Below, piece by piece: positions 1 through 9,845 of a stretch of 64,000 nt of DNA. The notes beneath the pieces were generated by a model, which did no database searches, was not told where the DNA came from, and worked only from the letters and a program-made list of their open reading frames with translations. Source of the DNA: Eledone cirrhosa (lineage: Eukaryota > Mollusca > Cephalopoda > Octopoda > Eledonidae); the NCBI GenBank assembly GCA_964016885.1, contig OZ024744.1, positions 28,708,608 to 28,772,607 of the forward strand, written 5' to 3'. The number at the start of each line of letters is the position of its first letter. Within the stretch, counting starts at the first letter, position 1. A program made the translations under genes and the position numbers.

Positions 1-1
1 C

Positions 2-2272
2 GACGGGCGCATGCTACTCGATCCCGGGCAAATGTGTGAAGCTTTTCAGGGACACTTCGCTCAGCTGTTCGGGGGCAGCGGGGGGCCGGGTAGAGGGATG
101 GACTTTAGTGTCTACCTCGACGGACTGCCGCGGCTCTCGGCCACTGAGGCGAGGTGTTGCGAAAAGCCGATAACAGCCGCTGAAGTACGGGAGGCAATGA
201 CTGGCTGCACAAGGGGTAAATCGCCTGGTTTGGATGGTCTGCCCTATGAACTTTACGTACAGATGCCAGACTTGTTCGGAGGCCTCTTGGCGGACGTCTA
301 CTGCAACTGGCAACAGAACGGGAGAATTCCCAGTTCTGTGAGCCGAGGAGCGGTGGCACTGCTGAGAAAGGATCCGAACAAGGGGGATAACATAGACAAT
401 TTCCGGCCCATAACTCTGCTACACACAGAGTTTAAGATTTTGGCCAAGGTGCTAGCAAAGAGGTTGGCGCTTGTCGTTGGTGGTCTGGTGGGAGAGGCGC
501 AGACATGCGCCATTCCCGACAGATCCATCCACGACAACCTCCACCTCATGCGATACATCGTAGAGAGGGTAGCTAGGGAACCTGGCACGGGTGGGTCCTT
601 GATCAATTTAGATCAGTCGAAAGCTTTCGATAGGGTCGACCATCGTTACCTAGCGGCAGTCCTGAGGGCGGCTGGCTTTGGGCCCGTCTTCAGAGGCTGG
701 ATCGCTGCCATGCACAGCGACATCTGCTCTGTGGTGAGAGTGAACGGTCACCTGTCGGAACCGTTCAACATCATGCGCTCGGTCCGCCAAGGATGTCCCC
801 TCTCGTCCCTCTTGTACGTATTGACTCTCGAGCCATTACTGCACAAACTGGAGACGTTGAGGGGAGTCCCGCGCGAACTAGGATGCGGAAGATCCGTGTC
901 AGCATATGCGGACGATGTCACCGTAGTGGTGTCGAACGCCAAACACATCGAGGCGATCGGCACTACACTAAGAGAATACGAAGCGGTGACAGGAGCAATG
1001 ATCAACCAGGAAAAGTCAGTGGGCCTGCAGCTCGGCACCTGGAGAGGCAGGTCCATGCCGTCCAACAGCGTCGTCGGGCGCTGGACGGACGGACCGGTTA
1101 AATTGCTAGGGGTCTGGTTCGGTCCGGACCTCCAGACGGACAAAAACTGGGACGAGGTGACGAGCAGGGTGGCTTCTCTCACCCAGAAATGGGCGGAGAG
1201 GAAGCTATCCCTGAAAGGTCGAGCGGAGGTGGCTAACGCGTACATCGCGTCTGTCATCTGCTACCGCCTAACCGTCGTACCTTGTCCTAAGCCTCGCCTG
1301 ACTGCGCTGGAGCGTTTGCTCTTTCGCTTTTTGTGGAAGGGACGTGCTCCGATGGTCAGGCGGTCCATCTGTTGTCAACACCCGCTACGTGGAGGGCTGG
1401 GCATGCCGTGGCTGATGATGCGCAGGCACGCGCTCAGGCTACGACATCTCCACCTCTTCCTCGACGGTGATCAGGTGTGGTCGCCGTTTGCTAGGCGCGT
1501 TTTTCCCCAGCTCGTTTCCTTGACGGAGCTGCAGTCCTGGGTCAAGCGAAGACCGAGAGGGAGCGCCTGGAGACTGGAATGTCTTCAGGCGCTCACAGCC
1601 CTCGACCAATCGGGCAATGTGATCGGTGGAAACTCCACCTCGGCGTTCTATAGAGGATTAGTGGAGGGGAAGAGCGACGACGTACTTGGGGAAACTCTAG
1701 GCGTCGACGAAAATCAACTAGCCAATCTCTTCGGAAGAACTTTCGGGCCAGGGCCTATGGACAACTTCCAGAAATCTCTGGCCTGGCAGTGCTACCGAGG
1801 AGCCTTGCCAGTTCGGGATAAACTCTACAGGCATGGAGGTGCCGTCAGCCGGGCATGTCCGAGATGCGCGCAGGGCGACGAAACCGTCCTGCACGCACTC
1901 GTCCAGTGTCCGAAAATTGCTGACTTGTGGGTTTATGTCGAACACCTGCTGTCGCGTTTAGGACGGATCCAGCTATCATCTGAGTCTATCGTGAGGATTG
2001 CCCCGCCCTCCTCCTTTAGCCGGGAAGGGCAGGCAGTTTTTATCTGTCTGGTGGCCATGGCGAAAGAGATAGTATGGTGGACACGTTTGAAAGGGCTGAA
2101 GACGAGCACTTACCTCTTCGGTGATGCTCTGATTGACTTTTTCAAATTTCATTTGAAAAGGAAAATCAGAGTAGAGAAGGAAGTGCTCTCTTCCCAGCAT
2201 TTTGTTGAAAGATGGGTGAGAGAAGCAAGAATGGCCCGAGTGAATGGGCCGACTCTGAGTATATATCTGTAA
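2..2272 (+). CDS. LINE reverse transcriptase with C-terminal CCHC zinc knuckle, 5'-partial
   Basis: The frame is open from base 2, so the first Met at base 11 is probably internal and the true start is outside the window. Counting from that Met, the pre-palm GKSPGLDGLP block is near residue 70, motif A (LDQSKAFDRVDH) has Asp at 201, the RQGCPLS block follows near 262, and the catalytic YADD is at 299-302. A CPRC...H...C zinc knuckle (C616, C619, H628, C633) lies in the C-terminal part, as in the zf-RVT domain of many LINEs. The enzyme would copy its own mRNA at a nicked target site. No stop or frameshift interrupts 753 codons and all catalytic residues seen are intact, so this is the youngest-looking coding sequence here. 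The resemblance is to the Tx1 branch of L1. The GC content is clearly higher than that of its surroundings. Confidence 0.9.
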   Translation, partial: DGRMLLDPGQMCEAFQGHFAQLFGGSGGPGRGMDFSVYLDGLPRLSATEARCCEKPITAAEVREAMTGCTRGKSPGLDGLPYELYVQMPDLFGGLLADVYCNWQQNGRIPSSVSRGAVALLRKDPNKGDNIDNFRPITLLHTEFKILAKVLAKRLALVVGGLVGEAQTCAIPDRSIHDNLHLMRYIVERVAREPGTGGSLINLDQSKAFDRVDHRYLAAVLRAAGFGPVFRGWIAAMHSDICSVVRVNGHLSEPFNIMRSVRQGCPLSSLLYVLTLEPLLHKLETLRGVPRELGCGRSVSAYADDVTVVVSNAKHIEAIGTTLREYEAVTGAMINQEKSVGLQLGTWRGRSMPSNSVVGRWTDGPVKLLGVWFGPDLQTDKNWDEVTSRVASLTQKWAERKLSLKGRAEVANAYIASVICYRLTVVPCPKPRLTALERLLFRFLWKGRAPMVRRSICCQHPLRGGLGMPWLMMRRHALRLRHLHLFLDGDQVWSPFARRVFPQLVSLTELQSWVKRRPRGSAWRLECLQALTALDQSGNVIGGNSTSAFYRGLVEGKSDDVLGETLGVDENQLANLFGRTFGPGPMDNFQKSLAWQCYRGALPVRDKLYRHGGAVSRACPRCAQGDETVLHALVQCPKIADLWVYVEHLLSRLGRIQLSSESIVRIAPPSSFSREGQAVFICLVAMAKEIVWWTRLKGLKTSTYLFGDALIDFFKFHLKRKIRVEKEVLSSQHFVERWVREARMARVNGPTLSIYL

Positions 2273-2533
2273 ACTAAAGGTGGAAAACTGGGAGAGGGCA
2301 CTTGCCTTGGTGGTCAGGGTCATTGTGGCTTTTTACTGGGCTTTCTCCACAAATGTCCCTCCGAAGTCTCCCCCCTATTGGGGAATTTTTCATTGTTATT
2401 TTCATTGTTATTTTTGTTACATCCTCTGTTTTTGTTTTTTTACACGCAGAAATGCCCATTTGTACCGTCCTGCATTGTCCTGCACTGTCCTTAATGTCTA
2501 CTTTATGTAAACCCTTGTGGTTAATAAAGAAAT
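2273..2533 (+). other. 3' UTR of the Tx1-like LINE
   Basis: Noncoding, T-rich stretch after the stop codon. It contains a short direct repeat (ATTGTTATTTTC near 2,390-2,413) and AATAAA at 2,523-2,528, directly before the ATT tail. Open frames here are low-complexity shadows. Confidence 0.7.
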
Positions 2534-2633
2534 CATTATTATTATTATTATTAGTAGTAGTAGTAGTAGTCGTAGTGGTATTAGTAGTGGAAGTCGTAGT
2601 TGTAGTAACAGTAGTAGTAGTAGTAGTGGTGGT

Positions 2634-2702
<69 letters not shown>

Positions 2703-2857
2703 ATAGTAGTAGTGGTAGTGGTTGTTGTAGTAACAGTAGTATTAGTATTATTATTATTATTATTATTAGTAGTAGTAGTAGTAGTAGTGGTATAAGTAGT
2801 GCTAGTGGTAGTTGTAGTAACAGTAGTAGTAGTGGTGGTGGTGGTGGTGGTGTGGTG

Positions 2858-2909
<52 letters not shown>

Positions 2910-2982
2910 CAGCAGTAGTAGTAATAGCAGTAGTAGTAATAGCAGCAGCAGCAGTAGAAGTGGTAGTGGTAGTTGTAGTAAC

Positions 2983-3024
<42 letters not shown>
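2534..3024. repeat. ATT/AGT/GGT trinucleotide microsatellite
   Basis: About 490 bp of compound triplet repeat: ATT units, then mostly AGT with patches of GGT and AGC and a second ATT patch near 2,745-2,768. It starts exactly at the LINE 3' tail, so it probably grew from the retrotransposed tail by slippage. The poly-Val, poly-Ser and poly-Thr reading frames over it are artefacts. Confidence 0.95.
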
Positions 3025-3084
3025 CACATTAATAACAATGGCGACGAGCATAGCAAGAAGAAGAATAAGCGCAACAATAATTCT

Positions 3085-3290
3085 AACGTCGACACCAGGT
3101 CAGTAATTTTTGGGGAAGTTGGAAAGTCAATTATATCATCTTCCACTACTACACTGGTATTTTTATTTATTTACCCCAGTGGGATACAAAGCAAAGTTGA
3201 CCTCATCATGATTAGAACTCAGAACCCAGAGTACCGGAATAAATACCGTAAGGTATTAGTTTCAACATCTGCTTTACACGAGCGAAACAT
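3085..3290 (-). mobile_element. Cephalopod-type tRNA-derived SINE, diverged
   Basis: On the minus strand this reads as the SINE body found at 10,811 and 56,606. The block AAAGCAAAGTTGACCTC at 3,190-3,206 is the complement of the GAGGTT...CTTTGCCTTTC core, and GAACTCAG at 3,217 matches the B-box area. The 3' half has the longer version with a second GTCGAC-like block, seen on the plus strand at 3,100-3,160. It is strongly diverged, and no target-site duplication is obvious. Confidence 0.6.
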
Positions 3291-3665
3291 GGAAGAGCAC
3301 AGCAAAGATGGAAAGAGGCTGAACACTTTCACGGGATCACCTGACTACGAACGTTCCAAAAAGATCCGATGGTTGTCAACATCACTTGGCAAAGGCACGA
3401 AAAAGCCGCCGCTGAACTAAGATAGATTTCCTTTATCGTTCAAAAGAGGGCGAAGACGTTGGGGACAGTAGGAATGGAAAGAAAGGGCCCTTAACACTAT
3501 ATGTTGTCGCAAGGACGCCTTCATGACATTTTCTCTCTTCCTTTCTGTTTCCCTCCCTTTTCTGTGTTCTGAGAGGACGGAGCACCGCCAGGTTTAAATT
3601 GACAAAGACACACCGTGTGACTACGGTGCCTCAACGACTCCATCAGGAACTGCGGGTCCTCACCT
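3291..3665. other. Unassigned spacer
   Basis: No gene is recognisable. There is a pyrimidine-rich patch at 3,525-3,565. The short frame at 3,208-3,420 overlaps the SINE and has no recognisable domain. Confidence 0.4.
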
Positions 3666-3722
3666 ACATGTATGTATGTATGTATTTATATGTATGTATG
3701 TGTGTATATATGTGTATGTATG
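3666..3722. repeat. TGTA microsatellite
   Basis: Imperfect TGTA/TATG repeats directly left of a truncated RX repeat. It is the outermost TGTA tract of the left RLE-LINE cluster. Confidence 0.85.
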
Positions 3723-3723
3723 T

Positions 3724-3855
3724 AGTGTTTGTACCAGAGTTTTCAAGTCGTTGGTTGGACTAAAAAGTCACACTCGTTCAGCGCATCGGTAGGGGTTCTT
3801 CTACATGGATATAAAGTAGTGGCCGTACTCGAAAACGAGTTGGCAGCCACCATGT
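3724..3855 (-). repeat. Repeat RX, minus-strand fragment
   Basis: The complement of this segment closely matches 60,770-60,900: the same order of GGTGGCTGCCAACTCG, TTCGAGTACGGCCACTAC and the AACTCTGGTACAAACACTAC end. It is the head of the repeat called RX here and is bounded by TGTA tracts on both sides. I do not recognise its class. Confidence 0.8.
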
Positions 3856-3920
3856 ATGTATGTATGTATGTATGCATGTATGTATGTATGTATGTATGTA
3901 TGTATTTCTGTGTATGTAAT
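3853..3920. repeat. TGTA microsatellite at the 3' end of RLE-LINE copy A
   Basis: TGTA repeats, somewhat degenerate at 3,905-3,920, lie between the RX head and the 3' terminus of the minus-strand LINE (GAAGAA when read on the minus strand). Confidence 0.85.
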
Positions 3921-4150
3921 TTCTTCTGGTTTTATAATTTCACAAATTTTTACCAATAGAGAGAGAGAGTCGGTTTCTAACATACACACGAGACTCTCTC
4001 ATTGGAATTTACACAACATCAACAAGGTAGATATGTATGTATGTATGCATGTGTAGATATGGATGTTATTGTATGTGTGGATGTGGATGTTTTGAGTTGT
4101 ATGTGTGCATTTGTATATGCTTTGTATCTGTACATGAGTATATGCAGTTA

Positions 4151-4659
4151 TTAGATGCAAAATGTTTGGAATGTTTTACATATTTTTACTGTTCCATTAA
4201 TGGATTGTGCTTGTAATTTCCTAACTAGTTGTGTTCTTTCTGTTCCTGTGAAGCCTAGCTTCTCAAGATTTGTATTGAGGCAGTTACTAACATATCCCAG
4301 TGCCCCATTAATCACAGGCATATATCTGAAGGTGTAATCAGGGTGGAGTATCTGCAGATTTCCCATCAGTTCTGCATAAATATTCTCCTTTTCACTAATC
4401 TTTGATATTATATTGGCATCTCTGGGCAGCTAATTTCCACTACTGTGCATGTTTTCTTCTCGCTGTCCCATATCATAATATCTGGTCTGTTATGCCTGCA
4501 TTTTAATGGGGTTTTTACTGGAACATTCCACCAGTACTCTTTCATATTATGTACCTGGATATCTTCCACGTTGCTGTAGCTTTTAATGGGTTTATTATCG
4601 GGGCTATCTTTTTTACGAACTGCATTGTACAGTGTTTTGGCCACTACATCATGCCTCAT
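4151..4659 (-). pseudogene. RLE-LINE copy A, restriction-like endonuclease and C-terminus
   Basis: 4,659-4,408 contains RHNRPDIMIWDSEKKTCTVV then EI, which fits the RPD...(12-14 residues)...E active-site pattern of the REL-endonuclease (PD-(D/E)xK fold) of R2/R4-type LINEs. A frameshift near 4,400 leads to 4,366-4,151 with INGALGYVSNCLNTNLEKLG, the conserved C-terminal block after the nuclease, ending at the true stop at 4,151. The nuclease nicks the insertion site to prime reverse transcription. The endonuclease residues look preserved although the frame is broken. Confidence 0.8.
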
Positions 4660-4826
4660 AGGTAGATAGTACCGCGATTACATCTTTGGACAGATGCTGA
4701 GGACATGGGTGATATCCTCGATGTTAGTTCTGAAGAGTCTGCACTTGTTATCACATCTAGGCGTTTTGCCTGCATCCCTATCTCTTTTGTGAATCAGGTT
4801 ATTCGTGCTAATCTCCTGTTCCTGGA

Positions 4827-5222
4827 TTACAAAAGCGTATCCTTCAAATGGGAGCCAATATAGCGGTTGTTGGTCCGAGATAGACTACTTTCCTTATCTA
4901 TATTACTCTCACTCTGGAGCTTCCTGGCAACATATCCATGCATGATTTTTTGCTGATAAGCATGCAGTTTTTCATCCATGGATTCACTGCGATACTGCTG
5001 AGCGACTTCCCTGGGTATGAGCTTTTGATTATCACGCAGGGAATATCTCTCGAGGAGTTCCTTCCCAACTCTCATGATCTTATCTGTTTCATGCAGATAG
5101 ACTTGCTCGAGAAACGGGCTCCTACGCTTCGAGGTTCGTAGATGTTGTCGGAGAGATATGATGCGACATTCAAATGTTGTTTGGACTGATGTTAGGCCCC
5201 TGCCTCGCTGCTCACGTTTCAA
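4827..5222 (-). pseudogene. RLE-LINE copy A, thumb to endonuclease linker
   Basis: A frame of 131 codons matching copy B at 59,490-59,870 (shared FECGIISLRQHLR-like block, LHETDKIMRVGKELL, SLRDNQKL, REVAQQYRSESMDEKLH). It follows the RT core after a region (5,223-5,540) in which the homologous sequence is present but shifted between frames. The CCHC knuckle that should come next is damaged here but visible in copy B as CRLCR...H...C. Confidence 0.7.
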
Positions 5223-5540
5223 GTAAAGGCGGTCTATGTCACTGTTGATGTGGAAGTTTCCGGTGTTGTTTAGTATTTTTCGAGTTCCAACATCAACTGC
5301 TCGGATTTCGTCTATCGTCCAATTGAGTATTCCAAAGGTTGCTGTTAGGAAGGCACAGCAAACACATTGTGAGCCACTGTTTTGTTTTGCGCAGAGAGTT
5401 CCGATGACCAGATCTTTCTTAATCGTGTGTAGTATTCCTTGGTTACGCGTTCTTTATTACATATACCATTATAGGATATGTTCTCATCTATTCTCAGGTA
5501 TCTGTAGCAGTCCTCATCAGATATCGGTGAAACAGTTAGG

Positions 5541-6409
5541 CTATTGATTACTAGATTGGGTTGTTGTTTTTCCCCGCTTTACAGTCATGTATGAGCATTT
5601 ATCTTGGCCAAACTCCATTCCTATATCCTTTGAGAACGTTGTAACCAGGTCAAGATTCTTCTTCATCCCATCCATGTTCTTGGCATAGAGTTTCAGATCG
5701 TCTACAAATAAATTATGGGCTAGGTTCGTATTTATGTCCTCCTGTGAGCCTATGATGTATCCCTCACATTTATTGAGCAGAAAGGACAAGGGGTTTAATG
5801 ACAAGATGAATAATATCACAGAGAGTGACTGTCTCCCTGAAATATACCCCTGCAATATTTTATTTTATCAGTGAAAATAGAGTCCTCCCTCTCTGTCTTT
5901 AACTTTAGGATAGTAGCCCAAGAAGAAGGCAGCCTCTCTATGGCTCTGACAATAATGTCTGGGACTTTAGCAAGTTGGAGAGCCTCTATCATCCAAGAGT
6001 GGGGAACAGAATCGAAAGCTTTCCTGTAGTCCAGCCTGACTGTAGTCATATTCCTCCTAAGTTGTCGCACCTCCTACATCGCAGTTTTGTTGATTAGGAG
6101 TTGTTCAGCACATCCCCAAACCCCTTTCTTTCCAGCTGCTTGTTCATCTGTGATGATGTTATTATTTTCACAGTGATCTTGGAGGAATAGGTTCCGGCAG
6201 GCTGTATACATCTTATACATCAGCTTCTGGCATGCAATGGGTCGGTAGTTTTTTGCCAAGTGGGTGTCTTTGTTCTTGGGGACCAGTAATGTTTGTGCTA
6301 ATGTCAACCATTCTGGTATAAGTGTATCTCCCTTAAGAACTTGTTGGTAGAGGTCAGTAAGATACCTCCGATAGAATATCAGTTTTTTGTACCAGTAGCC
6401 GACAATCAT
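5541..6409 (-). pseudogene. RLE-LINE copy A, reverse transcriptase core
   Basis: Three pieces make up the RT. 6,409-6,074 holds WLTLAQTLLVPKNK, NYRPIACQKLMYK and QLLINKTAM. It ends at an in-frame TAG at 6,074, where copy B has TCG (Ser). 6,070-5,816 holds motif A (LDYRKAFDSVPHSW). After a frameshift near 5,816-5,860, 5,855-5,541 holds the QSLSVILF motif-B area and the catalytic FVDDLKLYA (about 5,682-5,707), followed by FSKDIGMEFGQDKCSYM. The catalytic Asp pair is intact, unlike in copy B. The style of the FVDD block and the following IGMEFG...KC is what I know from the R4/NeSL branch. Confidence 0.85.
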
Positions 6410-6524
6410 GTCTCTTCCTGGTGTTTTCTTATCTGGAGTTTTCCTATCACAGTCTCAAGGGTACCCTCACTTATTTCGTATGTTTTTGTTGTAGTGTAGG
6501 AGCAATAGTTCTTTCGGATTTCTC

Positions 6525-7226
6525 TTAGCCAAACTGCATCTTGGTTGAAATTCTTCTTTTCACCCCATTTTTTTTCTCCAAAAGGAATCTGTCTTTCTGG
6601 GATGGGGACTCAGTGACACTTATTATTTTGCCCTTCATAACACTATAGACTGATGTTTGGTTTCGTCTGAATCTTTTATTAAGCACTTTTCTCTCATCTA
6701 CCTTCATGTATCTGCATTTTTCGCTAACAGCTCTCAATTCTTGTTTGAGGGTTATCAGCTTATATTGGAGAGTTCTGGTTCTACTGTTACCAAACATCGT
6801 CTCTATTTTATTTTTCACTCTTTGTTGGGGAGGAGTGAGGTTTTTTTGTGTTTGTTTGCATGTAAGGAGTATTGTCACATATCCTATGTTTTTTCGTAGG
6901 TCAGCACTCTTTTTTTTCTATTTTAGTTATATATGATGGTATTTTTGGTGGTGTTTGTTCTTGTTAATATCTCTGCTGTCACCAAAATAATGCTTCCCTG
7001 TCATTGCTGAGGCATATAAACAGGCGTTGATTTGCCAAAATGTTGGGGTTTTTATCCGTCGTAAATATTCATCCCCTATTTCGTAAATAACACGTATTAT
7101 TTCATTATTTGTATTTTTATTCAACATTGTCGTTTTAACACGTTCAGCAAGAGAGATATTTATACATGAGTTAATTTCTTTCTGGAAGATTTCGTTGAGG
7201 GAAATTTTCAATTGTTTGATTATCAT
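6525..7226 (-). pseudogene. RLE-LINE copy A, region between N-terminus and RT
   Basis: Two same-frame segments (6,927-7,226 and 6,525-6,878), broken by a stop around 6,925. The upper piece contains FWQINACLYASAMTGKHYFG; the lower is a basic helix-rich stretch with RVKNKIETMFGNSRTRTLQ and KVLNKRFRRNQ. Both are matched in copy B at 57,670-58,244, which shows that they belong to one protein. No enzymatic domain is recognisable; such a basic linker could bind RNA or DNA in related elements, which is inference. Confidence 0.65.
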
Positions 7227-7633
7227 TATCGATAGTATTTTCCAACAACAGTCGAGGTAGACTCGGATGGTACACGTGGTGTCACATTTATTCGATTATT
7301 ATTATTATCGATAGTGTTTTCCCCAGCATTCGAGGTAGACTTAGATGGTACAGGTAGTGTCAAGTTTCTTACAGGCATAGTTGTTTCAAGGCGCTGTTCG
7401 ACCTGGCTGCTAGGAAGTCTAGTAGCATGGCGATCTGTAGCACGTGTTGTTGATAACATGTTTGTTGTGGGGGACTTACAATTAACAATATTTATTTTAT
7501 TTTTACGTTCAACAAACGTCGCTTGTTGGCGTAATTGTTTCGCTGTGAAATAATTTAGCTCTGGGTGCATTTCGTCCCAGTGTAGCTTCATTCTATTCAT
7601 ATAGCCAATGGAGGGATTGTTTTTTTTTGCCAT
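7226..7633 (-). pseudogene. RLE-LINE copy A, N-terminal segment
   Basis: A frame of 135 codons beginning with MAKKNNPSIGYMNRMKLHWD. The block GYMNRMK...W...HPEL...AKQLRQQ resembles the N-terminal segment I associate with R4/NeSL-type LINE proteins (a conserved GYM.R....W...P motif). The rest is Ser/Thr/Pro/Asn-rich linker containing two short near-identical repeats (the VPSKSTS and VPSESTS blocks). Its stop codon overlaps the next Met as TAATG at 7,224-7,228. No CCHH or CCHC finger is visible. There is no equivalent in copy B, which is truncated. Confidence 0.55.
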
Positions 7634-8017
7634 TTATTAACAATTAAATAAATCATTATTAAGTTCGCAACTCCAAGAGAAATGCGATTTATAATTTCGG
7701 TTTCTTCTGTAGCTACAACTGAATAAACTTTGTTTACCTTCCTTGTTATTTGTTTTCGGTACTTCCTTAATTTTGTTGTTGATGTTGTGTTCAGCCATGC
7801 TGTTTGTAGCAAATCCTTGTAAAATGGAGTATGTATTTAGTCGGATATCTCTACGAATTCGAATAAAAGGTGTCTTCAGTAGATATAGTTAGAAGAATAA
7901 CCAGTTATTCAACATGACTGTAGTTGTGGCATTACTGTCGGAGATAGTATTCATCTTAAATTTAATAAATAGTCTCCCACGCCAAAATATGCGACTGATC
8001 GTGTTGACGGGTATTTT

Positions 8018-8302
8018 TGTGTATGTATGTATGTATGTATGTATGTATGTATGTATGTATGTATGTATGTATGTATGTGTGTATGTCTGTATGTATGTAT
8101 GTATGTGTGTGTGTATTTATGTGTATCTATGTATGTGTGTATATATGCATGTATGTATGTGTGTATTTATGTGTATGTATGTGTGTATTTATGTGTATGT
8201 ATGTACTTATATACCTACATACATGCATTCATACATACATACATGGATTCATACATACATACACACATACATACATACATATATACATACATACATATAT
8301 AC
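8018..8302. repeat. TGTA then TACA compound microsatellite
   Basis: About 195 bp of TGTA repeats change near 8,208-8,215 to their complement TACA/CATA up to 8,302. The strand switch marks the junction between the minus-oriented cluster (RLE-LINE A) and the plus-oriented cluster (RX and later copies). MYVCMYVC-type frames here are artefacts. Confidence 0.95.
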
Positions 8303-8813
8303 ATGATAGCTACCCCCTCGTTATCGAGTATGGCCATTGCACGATATACCATTATTAATAATTATTAATTAATTCTATAGTGCAATGCCTGTGCGTGAAG
8401 ATACTTTTTAGAGTGAAGAAAAACTGTGCACTGAGCCAATCCCACTCTCTGAGCGACAGTAGCTATAACCCGAAAAGAAGAAAAGATCAACATCATCGGT
8501 AACTACTGAGCCCCAGGTTTTATATCGGAGTTATCCCAGTTTCATGAGTTGCCTCCTCCTAGAAGAATGCCCTGACAAAGGCTAGGGGTCCGTCACTCCC
8601 AGTGGTTTAACCGCGCGGTACATGTGTAAACACATATTTACACACTTTCTGATGGCCGTTGACCCTTTTGAGTTCTTCCACCCTTTGTCAGGTTTTGTTT
8701 TTTGTCCTGCAGGGTTTTCAAAATCACCCTCCTCACCAGGTAAACTTCGTGGGGTTGCCGGTTTAGTCGCCGACGACCCGAATGTTACCAGCAGCAATCA
8801 AGAGTGTCCCGAC
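8303..8813 (+). repeat. Repeat RX, plus-strand copy with internal changes
   Basis: Matches 60,770-61,360 in order and orientation: a CTCGTTATCGAGTATGGCC head, GTGCAATGCCTGTGCGTGAAG, CCCACTCTCTGAGC, GACAAAGGCTAGGGGTC, GTCAGGTTTTGTTTT, CCTCCTCACCAGG, GGGGTTGCCGGTTTAGTCGC. It lacks about 110 bp after the head and has an extra segment near 8,600-8,650 that can form a perfect 8-bp hairpin (8,623-8,644). It begins and ends at CATA tracts. No coding potential is convincing. Confidence 0.8.
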
Positions 8814-8832
8814 ATACATACATATATACATA

Positions 8833-9123
8833 CAAGTATAATCCATTAATGGAACAGTAAAAATATGTAAAATATTCCAAAAATGTTGCATCTAATAACT
8901 GCATATACACATGTACAGATACAAAGCATATACACATGCACACATACAACTCAAAACATCCACATCCACACATACAATAACATCCATATCTATACATGCA
9001 TACATACATACATATCTACCTTGTTGATGTTGTGTAAATTCAAATGAGAGAGTCTTGTGTCTATGTTAGAAACCGACTCTCTCTCTATTGGTAAACATTT
9101 GTGAAATTATAAAACCAGAAGAA
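8833..9123 (+). mobile_element. RLE-LINE copy C, 3'-UTR-only unit
   Basis: About 290 bp matching the 3' end of RLE-LINE B (60,466-60,752): ATCCATTAATGGAACAG, GTTGCATCTAATAACTGC, ACAACTCAAAACATCCAC, GAGAGAGTCTTGTGTC, GAAACCGACTCTCTCTC and the terminal AAACCAGAAGAA. It is flanked by CATA on both sides, as expected for a 5'-truncated insertion into the tract. Confidence 0.85.
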
Positions 9124-9135
9124 CATACATACATA

Positions 9136-9640
9136 GAAGTTAGCTGCCCAGCAGATGCCAATATAATATTAAAGATAGCGAAAAGGAGAATATCTATGCA
9201 GATACTAATGAGAAATCTGCAGATACTTCACCCTGATTACATCTGTGATTATTGGGGCACTGGGATATGTTAGTAACTGCCTCAATACAAATCTTGAGAA
9301 GCTGGGCTTCACAGAAACAGAAAGAACACAACTAGTTAGGAATTACAAGTACAATCATTTTATGGAACAGTAAAAATATGTAAAACATTCCAAAAATTCT
9401 GCATCTAATAACTCCATGTACACTTCTACAGATACAAAGCATATGCACATGCACACATACAACACAAAACATCCACATCCACACATACAATAACATCCAT
9501 ACCTACACACACATGCATGCAGACATACATACATATCTACCTAGTTGATGTGTAAATTCCAATGAGAGAGTCTTGTGTCTATGTTAGAAACCGACTCTCT
9601 CTCTATTGGTAAACATTTGTGAAATTATAAAACCGAAGAA
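9136..9640 (+). mobile_element. RLE-LINE copy D, 5'-truncated, with C-terminal coding end
   Basis: Begins inside the endonuclease coding region (GTTAGCTGCCCAGCAG), continues through the C-terminal block (GALGYVSNCLNTNLEKLG, split by frameshift), then the same 3' UTR as copy C, and ends in GAAGAA at 9,640 followed by CATA. Only 12 bases of CATA separate it from copy C, so two successive insertions used one short tract. Confidence 0.85.
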
Positions 9641-9845
9641 TGTACATACATACATATTTTATACATACATACTTTATACATACATATATACATATATACA
9701 TACAAACTTATATACATATATACATACATATATATATATACCCCCCACACACACGTACATACATATATACATACATACATAATACACACATACATATATA
9801 CATACATCCACACATACATACATCATACATTCCCATACACATAAA
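9641..9845. repeat. CATA/TATA/CACA compound microsatellite
   Basis: About 200 bp of CATA units with TATA and CACACA interruptions after the 3' end of RLE-LINE copy D. Confidence 0.9.

Larger units (their letters stand above)
1..2535 (+). mobile_element. Tx1/L1-like non-LTR retrotransposon, 3' part
   Basis: This is the 3' portion of a LINE cut by the left window edge. It holds a reverse-transcriptase frame to 2,272, then a 3' UTR of about 260 bp with AATAAA at 2,523-2,528, and it ends in an ATT-type tail that runs into a trinucleotide microsatellite. A tail of short simple repeats is usual for LINEs replicated by target-primed reverse transcription. The endonuclease and ORF1 parts would lie left of the window. 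The Tx1/L1 placement rests on my recognition of the RT sequence style and needs a phylogeny. Confidence 0.85.
3921..8012 (-). mobile_element. RLE-LINE copy A (R4/NeSL-like), near full length, decayed
   Basis: A long minus-strand non-LTR element. Reading from high to low coordinates it has a 5' region (about 8,010-7,634), an N-terminal block, a basic linker, RT, thumb, then a PD-(D/E)xK restriction-like endonuclease, and a 3' UTR of about 230 bp (4,150-3,921). This order, with the endonuclease C-terminal to RT, is that of the R2/R4/NeSL/CRE group. Both ends lie at TGTA tracts (3,853-3,920 and 8,018-8,210). The coding region is split by stops and frameshifts. The 5' end is placed only by the start of the microsatellite. 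The second copy at 57,656-60,752 lacks the first kilobase. Confidence 0.85.

Noticed and set aside
2280..3106. Poly-Val, poly-Ser, poly-Thr and poly-Leu frames
   Set aside because: They are produced by the triplet microsatellite, on both strands.
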